64,000 nt of DNA from Achromobacter pestifer (GTDB lineage: Bacteria > Pseudomonadota > Gammaproteobacteria > Burkholderiales > Burkholderiaceae_B), in NCBI RefSeq assembly GCF_902859625.1, contig NZ_CADIJX010000002.1, positions 558,001 to 622,000 of the forward strand, read 5' to 3'. Positions within the stretch are counted from its first letter, which is position 1, and each line of letters begins with the position of its first letter. Both the position numbers and the translations under genes were made by a program. Below, one piece after another: positions 39,201 to 47,205 of the stretch. The notes beneath the pieces were generated by a model that was given only the letters and a program-made list of their open reading frames with translations, had not been told where the DNA came from and ran no database searches.

Positions 39201-41043
39201 TGGCACGCTGGCCGCAACGGCCAATGCCATGTCGGGTAATGTGGATCTGGGCGCGGCAGGTTCGCTGCATCTGGATGCACCGCAGTCGTCGACCTTCACC
39301 GGTGTGGTGTCGGGCACGGGCGCGCTGGCCAAGAACGGCGCGGGCATGCTGGCGTTGACGGGCGACAGTTCGGGCTTTGCTGGCACGACGACGGTGAATC
39401 AGGGCATTCTGTCCGTGGGCACCAACGGGCAAGGCAAGTTGGGTGGGCGGGTCACCGTCGCCCGTGACGCGGTGCTGCAAGGCACCGGCACCGTCGGCAC
39501 GACCATCGTGCAGTCCGGTGGTGCGATCGCGCCGGGAAATTCCATTGGCACGTTGAACGTGGCCGGCGATCTGACGCTGGACGCCGGATCCGTCTATCGC
39601 GTGGAAGCGGATCCGCTGACCAACAACAGCGATCGCATCGCGGTCAGCGGCACGGCCAATCTGGGTGGTTCGGTGGTGCACGTGGGGCCCGATGGCAATC
39701 TGGCCGGAGAACGCACGTACACGATCCTGACCGCCAACCGCGTGAATGGCACGTTTGCTTCCGCATCGTCCACGTTCGCCTATCTGGACGCCAACCTGGG
39801 CTATGACGCGCAGGCGGTCACGTTGCGGCTGGATCGCAAGGTCGTGCCCGTTGATCCTTCGACGCCCATCGAGCCTTCCGTGCCGACGCGCCCGATGCGT
39901 TTCGCAGACGCGGCAGGCACGTTGAATCAGCGCGCCACGGCGAATGCGCTGGACAGCTTGTCCGCAAGCAATCCGCTGTACCAGTACGTGCTGACGCTGC
40001 CGGAAGGCGCGCCAGCGGGCGTATTCAATAGCCTGTCGGGTGAGGCACACGCCAGCGTGACGTCTGGCCTGAGCAACCTCAGCGGCCTGTCCCGCAATCT
40101 GCCGTTCAAGAGCCTGCGCACGAATCTGGACGCAGGCCAGGAACCGGGCGCTGCAACCGCGCAAGCTGGCGGGATCACGCCGGCTTCCGCGCTGCCTGGC
40201 TCCAAGGCACAACCCGCCTGGGCCGAGCTTGTGGGCAATTGGCAGACCTTGAATGGCGACGGCAATGCGTCGCGTGTGGATCAGCGTACCGGCGGTGTGT
40301 TCGTCGGCGCCGACCATGCCGTGGGCGCAGGCTGGCGTCTGGGTGGCGCGCTGGGCTATACGGATAGCCGGATTCGCGTCGATGCCAATTCGTCCAAGGC
40401 GGATGTGGATAGCTACAGCGCCACGATCTACGGCGGCAAGGCTTTCCTGGCGGGCCCGGGCAAGATCAATCTGCTGGTCGGCGCAGGCTATACGTGGCAC
40501 AACGTCTCAACGACGCGCAACGTCGCCGTCGCGGGCGCACAGGAAAAACTGACCGCGGATTATGGCGCCAGCACGGGTCAGCTCTTCACTGAACTGGGCT
40601 ATGCCTTGCCGGTGGCAGAGCGCTCGCAGCTGGAGCCGTTTGCGGGCGTGGCCTGGGCGGATACGCGCACTCGGGGTTTCCAGGAGTCGGGCGGCATCGC
40701 GGCGCTCAGCGGTCAAAGCAACCGTAACTCGCTGACCACGACGACGCTGGGCCTGCGCGGCAAGACGGCGTTCACGGCCGGCAAGACGGAAGGCGCCGTG
40801 CGTGCGGCGGCGGGGTGGCGTCATGCGTTTGGCGACGTCGAGTCCCGCACGCGCCTGGCGTTTGACGGCAGCCAGCCCTTTACCGTGACCGGTGCTCCGC
40901 TGGCGCGCAACGCGGCGTTCACCGAACTGGGCGTGGACCTGGCGGTGTCTCGTTCCGCCACGATCGGCATCACGTATAGCGGCCAATACGGCGGCGGCAA
41001 TCGCGAGAATGCCGGCTCCGTGGGCATGACGTGGCGTTATTGA
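36241..41043 (+). CDS. Type V autotransporter with PATR repeats
   Basis: A 1600-residue autotransporter (type Va). The N-terminus is an extended signal (MKTRNKNVPNNALHDDISPN, then a hydrophobic core IGGAMLLGSALAHA). The passenger (about 60-1320) is a beta-helix with repeated passenger-associated motifs such as NTYSGATTI, NSYAGETSVTNGGTLEVG, GTLVLNGVNGYTGGT, GTLVLTGANAY and GMLALTGDSSGFAGTT. A linker (VDPSTPIEPSVPTRP) precedes the beta-barrel, which runs from about 1320 (AWAELVGNWQTLNGDGN) to a terminal GMTWRY. No protease triad was seen, so an adhesin or biofilm role is likely. No RGD was noticed. It stands alone, ended by a strong two-way terminator. Confidence 0.92.
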   Translation: MKTRNKNVPNNALHDDISPNKKLPVMTLRPLASAIARSGAPAWAIGGAMLLGSALAHATVIDEYSTRSVPNEVLDNSAIYMSGGTLLATMDHTLSPLQQLVFVAGKSSTVAAWGGNTLTLGGGLDIQGIAHFGSIGNEGDIQLVYGPVVVGAQAELHVDGGRVINAPGQNILGAITRQAAQTYLGAEGSLDFAGATAYVKNLQGSGKVYVGFGSSEFLTVEQGRFSGEIWGGDGLEKVSAGTLELSGSTAQPGRITISEGTVQLSGSGSYGSPGSAGRVVNNASLVLKGFTGGISGDISGTGSIRATEGTIVGLVGANTYSGATTIDMDSQIIVAGDARAIPGAADALGTSAVLNNGRLAFQRDTDTRVGNTISGLGELLHNGQGKLTLTANNSYAGETSVTNGGTLEVGDGGTSGTVGAGRIYSADGGTLVFNRSDDTVVANVIGFSKGVLVKKGGGKLTLTSSVTGFDSRVSVENGTLQLVNHFAPTMIMPGAINVAAGAELGFENSQLMLLSENLSGEGVVRKTGSARWQYSGDGTAFTGATVIEAGELLLSNGGSLGGAVTVKSGARLQGTGRVGTTDVLSGGMLVSSGYTRLRVAGDLFLRDGSTVRYYLGDPGSDAATAGTTGVTRVTGNLDLNAKLQVLDNAQPTLGYYRLFTYGGTLSGTGLALDRIPAGHSRDQFSIDTSRAGIVDLRVAPVGAAPDTLLVWNGGTGTWDGNSLQWQSEGQPNWSGAWGAQHAVFKDAPGTVSILGPQAFTGLQFVTDGWQLAQHADGGSLQTASGGSELRVLADVTATVGAPIQGAGAVTKTGGGTLVLNGVNGYTGGTRLSEGVLSVSRDDSLGDSAGAVVFSGGTLRITGDSFAQTARRLQWSAQGGAFDIASTSNRFAVSQALSGAGDLVKLGAGTLVLTGANAYGNTRVDAGTLVGNTDSIRGNLRNDAAVVFDQTANGIFAGDISGSGESTKTGAGMLTLTGHSAQNWRVAGGTLAATANAMSGNVDLGAAGSLHLDAPQSSTFTGVVSGTGALAKNGAGMLALTGDSSGFAGTTTVNQGILSVGTNGQGKLGGRVTVARDAVLQGTGTVGTTIVQSGGAIAPGNSIGTLNVAGDLTLDAGSVYRVEADPLTNNSDRIAVSGTANLGGSVVHVGPDGNLAGERTYTILTANRVNGTFASASSTFAYLDANLGYDAQAVTLRLDRKVVPVDPSTPIEPSVPTRPMRFADAAGTLNQRATANALDSLSASNPLYQYVLTLPEGAPAGVFNSLSGEAHASVTSGLSNLSGLSRNLPFKSLRTNLDAGQEPGAATAQAGGITPASALPGSKAQPAWAELVGNWQTLNGDGNASRVDQRTGGVFVGADHAVGAGWRLGGALGYTDSRIRVDANSSKADVDSYSATIYGGKAFLAGPGKINLLVGAGYTWHNVSTTRNVAVAGAQEKLTADYGASTGQLFTELGYALPVAERSQLEPFAGVAWADTRTRGFQESGGIAALSGQSNRNSLTTTTLGLRGKTAFTAGKTEGAVRAAAGWRHAFGDVESRTRLAFDGSQPFTVTGAPLARNAAFTELGVDLAVSRSATIGITYSGQYGGGNRENAGSVGMTWRY

Positions 41044-41075
41044 TCGCGCGTTGACCATGCGCGGATAGGGTGGTT

Positions 41076-41108
41076 TCGCTGCGGAAGGCCCATGGCCTTC
41101 CGCAGCGA
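41076..41108. terminator. Strong bidirectional terminator between autotransporter and dadA-like gene
   Basis: CGCTGCGGAAGGCC (41077-41090) pairs with GGCCTTCCGCAGCG (41094-41107), 14 perfect pairs, plus T41076-A41108, with a CAT loop. ATTTCCC follows on the right and GGTGGTT lies on the left. It separates two convergent genes. Confidence 0.8.
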
Positions 41109-41115
41109 TTTCCCT

Positions 41116-42345
41116 TCAAGGCAGCGGCAGGACTTTCCCCACGCTTGCCGCCAGCATCTGCGCGGTGGCGGCCGACAAGGTCCAGCCCAAGTGCCCGTGC
41201 CCGGTGTTGTAGAACACACCCGGCCGCTTGCCGGGCCCCACTCGCGGCATCATGTTGGGTGTCATCGGACGCAGGCCGCACCACGGCACCACGCGCGACG
41301 TTCTGATGTGAGGGAAGTGCTTGCGCGTCCAATCGACCAGCGGCTGCACGCGCTCGGCGCGGATGTCCATGTTGAAGCCGTTGAACTCCGCCGTGCCGGC
41401 CACGCGGAAGCGATCGCCCAGGCGGCTGGTGACGATCTTGGCCGCTTCATCCAGCAGGCTGACGCTGGGTGCGCCCGCCTGGCTTTGTGCGTCGTCCAGA
41501 TGCACGCTGATGGAATAGCCCTTGACCGGATAGATGTTCAGCGAATCGCCCATCTGCCGGGCGAACTTGCGGCTGACCGCGCCGGCGCAGATGACGATGG
41601 CATTGGCTTCATGCCGTTCGCGTTGGGTGCCGCCATTGCGCAGGACGTCCAGCACATAGGGCCGCCCGTCGCGGCTGATCTGCTCGATTTCGGCATCTTG
41701 CACGAAGGTGACGCCTTGGCGTTCGCAGGCGCGCGCCAGGCCGCTCGTGAATTTGTGGATGTCTCCCGTGGCGTCCGAGGGCGTATAGAAGCCGCCATGG
41801 CAATCCGTTTGCAGCGTGGGCTCGATGTTGCGCGCCTCGCTGCCGGACACGGCGTAGCGTTCCAGGCCTCCGGCTTGCAGCAGGGTGTTGGCGCGGCGGG
41901 CAGCCTCGAAGCTGGCTGCGTCGTGATAGATGTGCAGGATGCCCCGGCGCTCAAGGTCGAAATCGATGCCTTCGGCTTCGGCCATGTCGAACAGATGCTG
42001 GCGCGCTTCGATCGCCAGGCGGGTGGTGGCAATGGTGTTCTCGCGGTAGTTGGGAATCTGCGCCATGAACTGCGCCAGCCACGAATACTTGTGCCAGCTG
42101 AACTTCGGGTTCAGTAGCAAGGGGGCGTTCTTGCGCCACATCCAGCGCAATCCCTTAAGGACGGTGGCCGTGCTGTTCCAGACTTCGGCATTGCTGGCCG
42201 ATAGCTGGCCGCCGTTGGCGTAGGACGTTTCCATGGCGGGGTAGCGCTGGCGGTCATAGACGGTGACCTGATATCCCAGCTTGGACAAGGCATAGGCGGA
42301 CGTGACACCGGTGATACCGGCGCCAATGATGGCGATGCGGGGCAT
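41116..42345 (-). CDS. dadA: D-amino acid dehydrogenase, DadA-like FAD enzyme
   Basis: A 409-residue flavoprotein of the DadA/glycine-oxidase superfamily. IAIIGAGITGVTSAYALSKLG is the FAD dinucleotide fold, and ETSYANGGQLSASNAEVW is the characteristic DadA motif. The C-terminal GLRPMTPNMMPRVG and YNTGHGHLGWTLSAATAQML complete the FAD site. Members oxidise D-amino acids to keto acids and ammonia, passing electrons to the respiratory chain. CTGGAG lies before the ATG at 42345. A tandem glycine riboswitch lies in the leader, so expression probably follows glycine, and glycine or a related small amino acid may be the natural substrate. The symbol is by family likeness. Confidence 0.9.
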   Translation of the reverse strand: MPRIAIIGAGITGVTSAYALSKLGYQVTVYDRQRYPAMETSYANGGQLSASNAEVWNSTATVLKGLRWMWRKNAPLLLNPKFSWHKYSWLAQFMAQIPNYRENTIATTRLAIEARQHLFDMAEAEGIDFDLERRGILHIYHDAASFEAARRANTLLQAGGLERYAVSGSEARNIEPTLQTDCHGGFYTPSDATGDIHKFTSGLARACERQGVTFVQDAEIEQISRDGRPYVLDVLRNGGTQRERHEANAIVICAGAVSRKFARQMGDSLNIYPVKGYSISVHLDDAQSQAGAPSVSLLDEAAKIVTSRLGDRFRVAGTAEFNGFNMDIRAERVQPLVDWTRKHFPHIRTSRVVPWCGLRPMTPNMMPRVGPGKRPGVFYNTGHGHLGWTLSAATAQMLAASVGKVLPLP

Positions 42346-42361
42346 GATGGCTCCAGATTGA

Positions 42362-42385
42362 GTGGCCGCGACCCAATATGGCCAC
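42362..42385 (-). promoter_or_regulatory. Hairpin in the dadA leader, likely riboswitch expression platform
   Basis: On the minus strand GTGGCC and GGCCAC (42380-42385 and 42362-42367) form a six-pair stem with a 12-base loop between the second glycine aptamer and the ribosome site (CTGGAG). It has no T tract, so translational gating or an anti-structure is more likely than plain termination. Confidence 0.45.
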
Positions 42386-42570
42386 AGCACCCCATCTGTC
42401 TTGGTACCTGAGAGCTTCACCCGTGGCGTTTGTGGCCAGGGGTTCCCCTTCGGTGGGCGCGCATGGCGCCTCTCTCCAGATTGTCTAGACTTGCGCAGTC
42501 CTGTTGCCTGAGAGTTTCCGGGGCGGTTGCTCCGTCGGCGCCAGCCGCAAGGGCCGGTCTCTTCTACGCA
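42386..42570 (-). promoter_or_regulatory. Tandem glycine riboswitch (two aptamers)
   Basis: The minus strand carries two glycine-aptamer copies. Both contain CTCTCAGG (complement of 42507-42514 and 42407-42414), spaced exactly 100 bases apart, followed by CAACAGGAC in the first and TACCAAGACAG in the second. The second has GGAGAGAGGCGCC at its 5' side and ACCGAAGGGG (42445-42454); the first has AGAGACC and GGAGCAACCGCC. About 14 bases link them. Two aptamers in series bind glycine with or without cooperativity. The riboswitch lies 41 bases before the dadA-like ATG. Confidence 0.9.
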
Positions 42571-42676
42571 GTTTTGAATCGACGAGCGCTAGGATAGCCA
42601 ACTTCTTGTCGTGTGGGATTCAGGGTTAGTACTATGTCGGGCAAGCCACACGGGCCAGCGGATGAAAGGTAGGACG

Positions 42677-43873
42677 ATGAGAATGAGTTTTGACGGACGG
42701 CGACGGGCCACCTTGTTTGCACTGGCTACTTTTGCCCTGGCAGGAGGCGCCTCGCAGGCGTTTGCCGCGGCGGCGGATGCGGTGGCAGATCCGGCGGGCG
42801 CGTTGGAGGCCGGGCGACGGATCGACGAAGCCGCAGAGGCCGTCATGCGCGAACATGGCGTGCCCGGGCTGGCGATTGGCATCACCCGCGACGGCCGCCA
42901 GCAATTTCACACCTACGGCGTGGCGTCGCGTCAGACAAAGGCCAAGGTCAGCCGCGACACGCTGTTCGAGGTCGGTTCGATCAGCAAGACCTATACCGCA
43001 ACCTTGGCGACGTACGCGGAAGCCTTGGGAAAGTTGTCCTTGAATGACAGCCCCGCGCGTTTCGTGCCCGCCTTGCAGGGATCGGATTTCGGGAAACTGA
43101 CGCTGGTCCATCTGGGCACGCACACGGGTGGCGGATTTCCCCTTCAGGTGCCGGACGCCGTGCGCAACGATGCGCAGTTGATGGACTATCTGAAGGCTTG
43201 GAAGCCCCAGTACCCGGCCGGCACGCAGCGCACCTACGCCAATCCCAGCATCGGCATGCTGGGGATGGTGGCCGCCAAGAGCCTGGAGCAGCCGTTCACG
43301 CAGGCCATGGAGAAGACATTGTTTCCCCAGTTGGGCCTGTCGCGCACGTTCATCAACGTGCCGGCCGCCATGATGGCGGACTACGCGCAGGGCTACACCA
43401 AGCAAGATGCGCCCGTGCGCGTGAATCCCGGTGTGCTGGCGGCGGAGGCCTACGGCGTGAAGACCAGCGCGCGAGATCTGCTGCGCTTTGTCGAGGTCAA
43501 TATGGATACGGCGGGCGACACCGCCATCAAGCGCGCCATCGCACGCACGCATGTGGGCTATTACCAGATAGGCGACATGACGCAGGACCTGGCCTGGGAG
43601 CAGCTTTCCTATCCGGTCACCTTGGACGCGCTGTTGGTGGCCAACGCGGGCACCTTGAACAGTCAGAGCCATCCGGCCACCACGTTGCATCCGCCGCTGG
43701 CGCCGCAAGACGCGGTATGGATCAACAAGACCGGTTCCACCAACGGCTTCGGCGCCTACGTGGCGTTCGTGCCGGCCAGGAAGATGGGCATCGTGATCCT
43801 GGCCAACAAGAACTATCCAAACGAGGCCCGGGTGCGGTTGGCGTATCAGATTCTGGAAGCACTGGCGCGCTAA
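42677..43873 (+). CDS. ampC: Class C beta-lactamase (AmpC family)
   Basis: A 398-residue serine beta-lactamase. A signal peptide (ATLFALATFALAGGASQAFA) is followed by the active-site SxxK in EVGSISKTYTATLA, YAN in RTYANPSIGM (the class C Tyr150 motif) and KTG in NKTGSTNGFG. It hydrolyses cephalosporins in the periplasm. AGGTAGGA lies before the ATG at 42677. No ampR-like LysR gene is adjacent, so classical induction is not evident. The upstream region is divergent from the riboswitch leader. Its stop overlaps that of the convergent dehydrogenase gene (CTAA). DD-peptidase-like homologues also share these motifs, but the pattern here is AmpC. Confidence 0.9.
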   Translation: MRMSFDGRRRATLFALATFALAGGASQAFAAAADAVADPAGALEAGRRIDEAAEAVMREHGVPGLAIGITRDGRQQFHTYGVASRQTKAKVSRDTLFEVGSISKTYTATLATYAEALGKLSLNDSPARFVPALQGSDFGKLTLVHLGTHTGGGFPLQVPDAVRNDAQLMDYLKAWKPQYPAGTQRTYANPSIGMLGMVAAKSLEQPFTQAMEKTLFPQLGLSRTFINVPAAMMADYAQGYTKQDAPVRVNPGVLAAEAYGVKTSARDLLRFVEVNMDTAGDTAIKRAIARTHVGYYQIGDMTQDLAWEQLSYPVTLDALLVANAGTLNSQSHPATTLHPPLAPQDAVWINKTGSTNGFGAYVAFVPARKMGIVILANKNYPNEARVRLAYQILEALAR

Positions 43874-44874
43874 GGGGCGACGGAGGGGGGCGCTGTTCGG
43901 GCGGCGTCAATGCGCGGAAGCCGTCCCATCATCTCCAGCCGCTGGCACAATTGCTTCAGCCGTTCCAACTTGTAGGCGTTCACGTCCACGCCGGCGTAGT
44001 CGTAAAAGCCCTGGCCGTCCCGCAGGCCGTTGCGGCCATTTTCCATATTGCTGGCAATGACCTCGGGCGAGGCAAATCGGGGGGCGATGGCTTCCGACAG
44101 GTAGCGCGAGGCGTAGTAGAGAATGTCGCCGCCGCCCCAGTCGATGAATTCCAGCAGGCCCAACACCGAAAAGCGCAGCCCGAAGCCCAGCCGCACGGCG
44201 GTGTCGATGTCTTCGGCGCTGGCCACGCCTTCTTCCACCATCCGGGCGGCCTCGTTCATGGCCAGGGCCTGGATGCGGGGCACGATGTAGCCTGCGGCCG
44301 GGGCACATTGCACCGGCACCTTGCCGGCCTGACGCAGTACGTCCAGCAGTTCCTGCACGGCGGCGTCGCCCGTCCGGGGCCCCCGGCTGACTTCCACCAG
44401 CGGGATCAGATAGGCGGGGTTCAGCCAGTGTGCGTTCAGGAAACGTTCGGGGTGCGGCACCAGTCCGGCCAGTTCGGTGACAAGGAAGGTGGACGTGGTG
44501 GAGGCGATGATGCCGTCCGGCGCGCACGTTTGCCCCAGCCACTGGAAGGCATCGCGCTTGGCGTCCAGCCGTTCCGGCACGGCCTCGAAAATGACGCGCG
44601 CGGCCCGCAGGTCGGCGGCGGCCTCATCGCGGTGGCATAGGCGCACGCGGTGCATCGCGGCGTCTGCCTGGTCGGCGTTCAGCAGACCCAGTTGGCAGAG
44701 CGTGCCAAGCTCGCGCCGCAGGTTGGCAAGCACGCGCGCGTGAAGCTCTTTTTGCGCGTCGGGCGATCGGGGTTTGATATCCACCAGCGTGACGTCCCGT
44801 CCCGCCAGGAGGTAGGACACGGTGATGCCTTCACCCATGCGGCCGGCGCCGATGATGCCGATTCTGTCATTCAT
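43870..44874 (-). CDS. 3-hydroxyacyl-CoA dehydrogenase-family enzyme (carnitine dehydrogenase-like)
   Basis: A 334-residue NAD-dependent dehydrogenase. IGIIGAGRMGEGITVSYLLAG is the NAD fold. ASTTSTFLVTELAGLVPHPERFLNAHWLNPAYLIPLVEV holds the catalytic His in HWLNP (quoted across two parts). DTAVRLGFGLRFSVLGLLEFIDWGG is the C-terminal helical domain. It resembles single-domain hydroxybutyryl-CoA or L-carnitine dehydrogenases. The chosen ATG (44874) has AAGGA 9 bases ahead, inside the stop of the preceding gene. With the opine-type dehydrogenase and AraC gene upstream on the same strand it forms a likely catabolic operon; the substrate is unresolved. Confidence 0.85.
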   Translation of the reverse strand: MNDRIGIIGAGRMGEGITVSYLLAGRDVTLVDIKPRSPDAQKELHARVLANLRRELGTLCQLGLLNADQADAAMHRVRLCHRDEAAADLRAARVIFEAVPERLDAKRDAFQWLGQTCAPDGIIASTTSTFLVTELAGLVPHPERFLNAHWLNPAYLIPLVEVSRGPRTGDAAVQELLDVLRQAGKVPVQCAPAAGYIVPRIQALAMNEAARMVEEGVASAEDIDTAVRLGFGLRFSVLGLLEFIDWGGGDILYYASRYLSEAIAPRFASPEVIASNMENGRNGLRDGQGFYDYAGVDVNAYKLERLKQLCQRLEMMGRLPRIDAARTAPPSVAP

Positions 44875-44876
44875 GG

Positions 44877-45974
44877 TCAGCATCCTTGTTCCAGCAGTTC
44901 CGCCATGCCGCTACGCGACAGATGGTCCAGGCCCAGGCGTTCCAGGGTGCGGCCTTCGGCATACAGGTCGCGCCCCGTGATTGCGCTGGCGACGCTAAGC
45001 AAGCCTTGCGCCACCGGCGTGGGCACGTCTGCCCAGCGGCCCGCCGATACCAGGAAGGACAGACCCAGGCGCGTGTCTTCCAGCATGTAGCGATGCGTGT
45101 GCAGGTCGATGGTTTCGCGCCAATCGCCGCTGTCGGTCAGTTTGCCGTGCGCACCCCGGCCATACATCCATTCATCGCCCTCGCTGGCGTAATGGTCGGC
45201 CAACGGGAAGTGTGGCGCGGCGTAACCCAGCGCTTCGCGGATGGCGATGCGCTCGGCGTCCAGGGTGTCCGTCACGCGGCGGATCGATGCCTGGGTGCCT
45301 TCGTTATGGATGTCCCACTTGTCGAAGTGTTCCAGCGGGCCGGCATTCATCATGATGAGCGGCGGATGGATGATGGGGCCGGCGTTCATCAACGCGCCGG
45401 ATAGGCCATTTTCAATCGCTTCGATCGCGGGGTAGACCTGCGCCAATATCGCCAATGCATTGTTCGACAGGCGGCTGGGGAACACGCCGGTGGGCAGGCG
45501 GGTGGCATAGCCGCTGATCACGACGGTGTTGCCGTGCTTGCGGGCCAGATAGGGCAGGGTGCCGGTTTCCGCATAGGCCACCTCGGCATGGTTGCCAGCG
45601 TCTTTCTGGGCGCGAGCGAAGACATAGCTGCCAAACGTGCCAGGCGGCAGGAACACGACCTGCCCGTCGCGCAGCAACGGCCCAAGCTCGGACGCCAGCG
45701 CCTCGTGCGTGGTGGACGGCAGGGGGATGACCAGCACCTGTGCGTCGGCCACCGCGTCTTGCAGGGCTGGGGTCAGTTGCAGGTGCCCCGTGCCTGTACC
45801 CAATGGGACGCGGCGCGTGCCCCGGTAGTCGGTGACGGTAAGCGCGCCCGCGTCCCGCAGGCCCTGGAACGCGGTTCCGTCACGACGCCACCAGCGCACT
45901 TCGTGCCCGTTTTCCGCCAGCTCGGCGGCTGCCGCATAGCAGCCGTGGCCGCCGCCTATTACGCTGATTCGCAT
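44877..45974 (-). CDS. NAD(P)-dependent octopine/nopaline dehydrogenase-family enzyme
   Basis: A 365-residue opine-dehydrogenase-type protein. The N-terminal Rossmann motif is MRISVIGGGHGCYAAAAELAENG. The C-terminal opine-dehydrogenase domain includes LMNAGPIIHPPLIMMNAGPLEH and IHNEGTQASIRRVTD, where the conserved His is the presumed catalytic residue. Such enzymes oxidise or form secondary-amine dicarboxylates, or act on related amino acid derivatives. CGAAGGAGC precedes the ATG at 45974. The gene ends 2 bases before the hydroxyacyl-CoA dehydrogenase ATG, strongly suggesting coupling. The real substrate is unknown. Confidence 0.85.
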   Translation of the reverse strand: MRISVIGGGHGCYAAAAELAENGHEVRWWRRDGTAFQGLRDAGALTVTDYRGTRRVPLGTGTGHLQLTPALQDAVADAQVLVIPLPSTTHEALASELGPLLRDGQVVFLPPGTFGSYVFARAQKDAGNHAEVAYAETGTLPYLARKHGNTVVISGYATRLPTGVFPSRLSNNALAILAQVYPAIEAIENGLSGALMNAGPIIHPPLIMMNAGPLEHFDKWDIHNEGTQASIRRVTDTLDAERIAIREALGYAAPHFPLADHYASEGDEWMYGRGAHGKLTDSGDWRETIDLHTHRYMLEDTRLGLSFLVSAGRWADVPTPVAQGLLSVASAITGRDLYAEGRTLERLGLDHLSRSGMAELLEQGC

Positions 45975-46078
45975 GATCAAGCTCCTTCGATGGAAGCTTG
46001 ATCCTAGCGGCGGCGCGGCGCAGGGGCTGCGCCAAACGCGCAAGCGTCATTCCGATCCGGCAAGGGAATGCGCCATGC

Positions 46079-47062
46079 CTACCCGCGGTGCCGGCGCAAG
46101 GTGTCCGACGGCAGGCAGCCATAGCGCTTGCGGTAGTGCGTGGCGAAATGGCCGAAGCTTGTGACGCCGTGGCGCAGCAGGATGTCGGTGACGCTGTCGC
46201 CTGTGTGTGCGGCTTCGAGCGCCGCATGCACCAGCGTCAGGCGTTGATTGCGCACGTAATCGCTGGGGCTTTGCTTCAAGAACTGCGCGAAGCCGTTTTG
46301 CAGTGTGCGGATCGACACGCCGCAGTGCGCGGCCAGATCCGCCAGCGAAATCGTTTCGTCGACGTGGGTTTCGATGTAGTCGCGTGCTCGGCGCACGTGC
46401 TGGGGGAGGGGTTGCCGGTGGTCCGCGCGCAGCAGGTCCGAATAGTTATGGGGCAACTGGGTCAGCAGCAACGCAAGCAGATAGTCGGAGAAACCTGTCG
46501 CCAGCGTCTGCGTGACGCCGTTGATGGCGGGGTGCTGGTATAGCCGGCACAGATAGTCCAGCGTTTCTCGCACGGCGGCCAGACCGGGGGCGTCGGCATC
46601 CACTTCCAGGTCGAACACCAGGGCATGCCGCAGGGGCCGATCCAGCAGGCGTTGCAGCTGATGTTCCAGCGCCTGGCGTTCCACACGCAGGATCAGGTTG
46701 CGGCAATCTCGGCCGATGCTGATCACGCTGGGTTCGGAGGGCGACGAAATCGTCAGGCCGCCTTCGCGCATCACGGCGTGGCGGTTGCCTAGCGTGACCT
46801 GGCCGGAGCCTTGCAGCGTGATGCGGATCAGGTAGTAGCTGGCGATGTCGCCGGCATCGATTTCGACCTCTGCGCCGTAGTGCAAGTCAAACAGCGCCGC
46901 GCTGCCGAAGAACACGCCGTACAACTGCGATCGCAAGGGTTTTCCCTGGGCGACGCACATGCGATGCGACCACAGGTGTTGGCTGACTTGATCCGTGATC
47001 TCGGAGACGTTGCCCGAGTTCAGCAAGCAATGACGGTTCAGCGGATAGGTGTCGTTGAACAT
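46079..47062 (-). CDS. AraC-family regulator with AraC-binding-like N-terminal domain
   Basis: A 327-residue transcription factor. The N-terminal 200 residues resemble the AraC-binding-like domain of catabolic regulators (LYGVFFGSAALFDLHYGAEVE), and the C-terminus has two helix-turn-helix motifs (DLAAHCGVSIRTLQNGF and LLRHGVTSFGHFATHYRKRYG). It is divergent from the MFS carrier gene (143-base gap) and upstream of the two dehydrogenase genes on its own strand. It is the likely activator of this transport-plus-catabolism set. Confidence 0.88.
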   Translation of the reverse strand: MFNDTYPLNRHCLLNSGNVSEITDQVSQHLWSHRMCVAQGKPLRSQLYGVFFGSAALFDLHYGAEVEIDAGDIASYYLIRITLQGSGQVTLGNRHAVMREGGLTISSPSEPSVISIGRDCRNLILRVERQALEHQLQRLLDRPLRHALVFDLEVDADAPGLAAVRETLDYLCRLYQHPAINGVTQTLATGFSDYLLALLLTQLPHNYSDLLRADHRQPLPQHVRRARDYIETHVDETISLADLAAHCGVSIRTLQNGFAQFLKQSPSDYVRNQRLTLVHAALEAAHTGDSVTDILLRHGVTSFGHFATHYRKRYGCLPSDTLRRHRG

Positions 47063-47205
47063 GCTTTCCTGCGCAGTGGGAATAGTCTTTGCGTCCTGCG
47101 TATAGAGTCAGTTCGCGCAAAGACCTACAACAGATGGACAAGTGGGACGCAACCCGATCCGTGATGCGGAAAGGGGACGAACCCAGTACAACCCAAGGGA
47201 AAAAC

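Noticed and set aside
38440-40500. A 686-codon minus-strand frame inside the autotransporter
   Set aside because: It mirrors the repeated passenger DNA. The plus strand has a signal peptide and beta-barrel, so this is a shadow.
42386-42570. An SAM or TPP riboswitch reading of the dadA leader
   Set aside because: The duplicated CTCTCAGG and ACCGAAGGGG motifs are specific to the glycine class; SAM and TPP signatures are absent.
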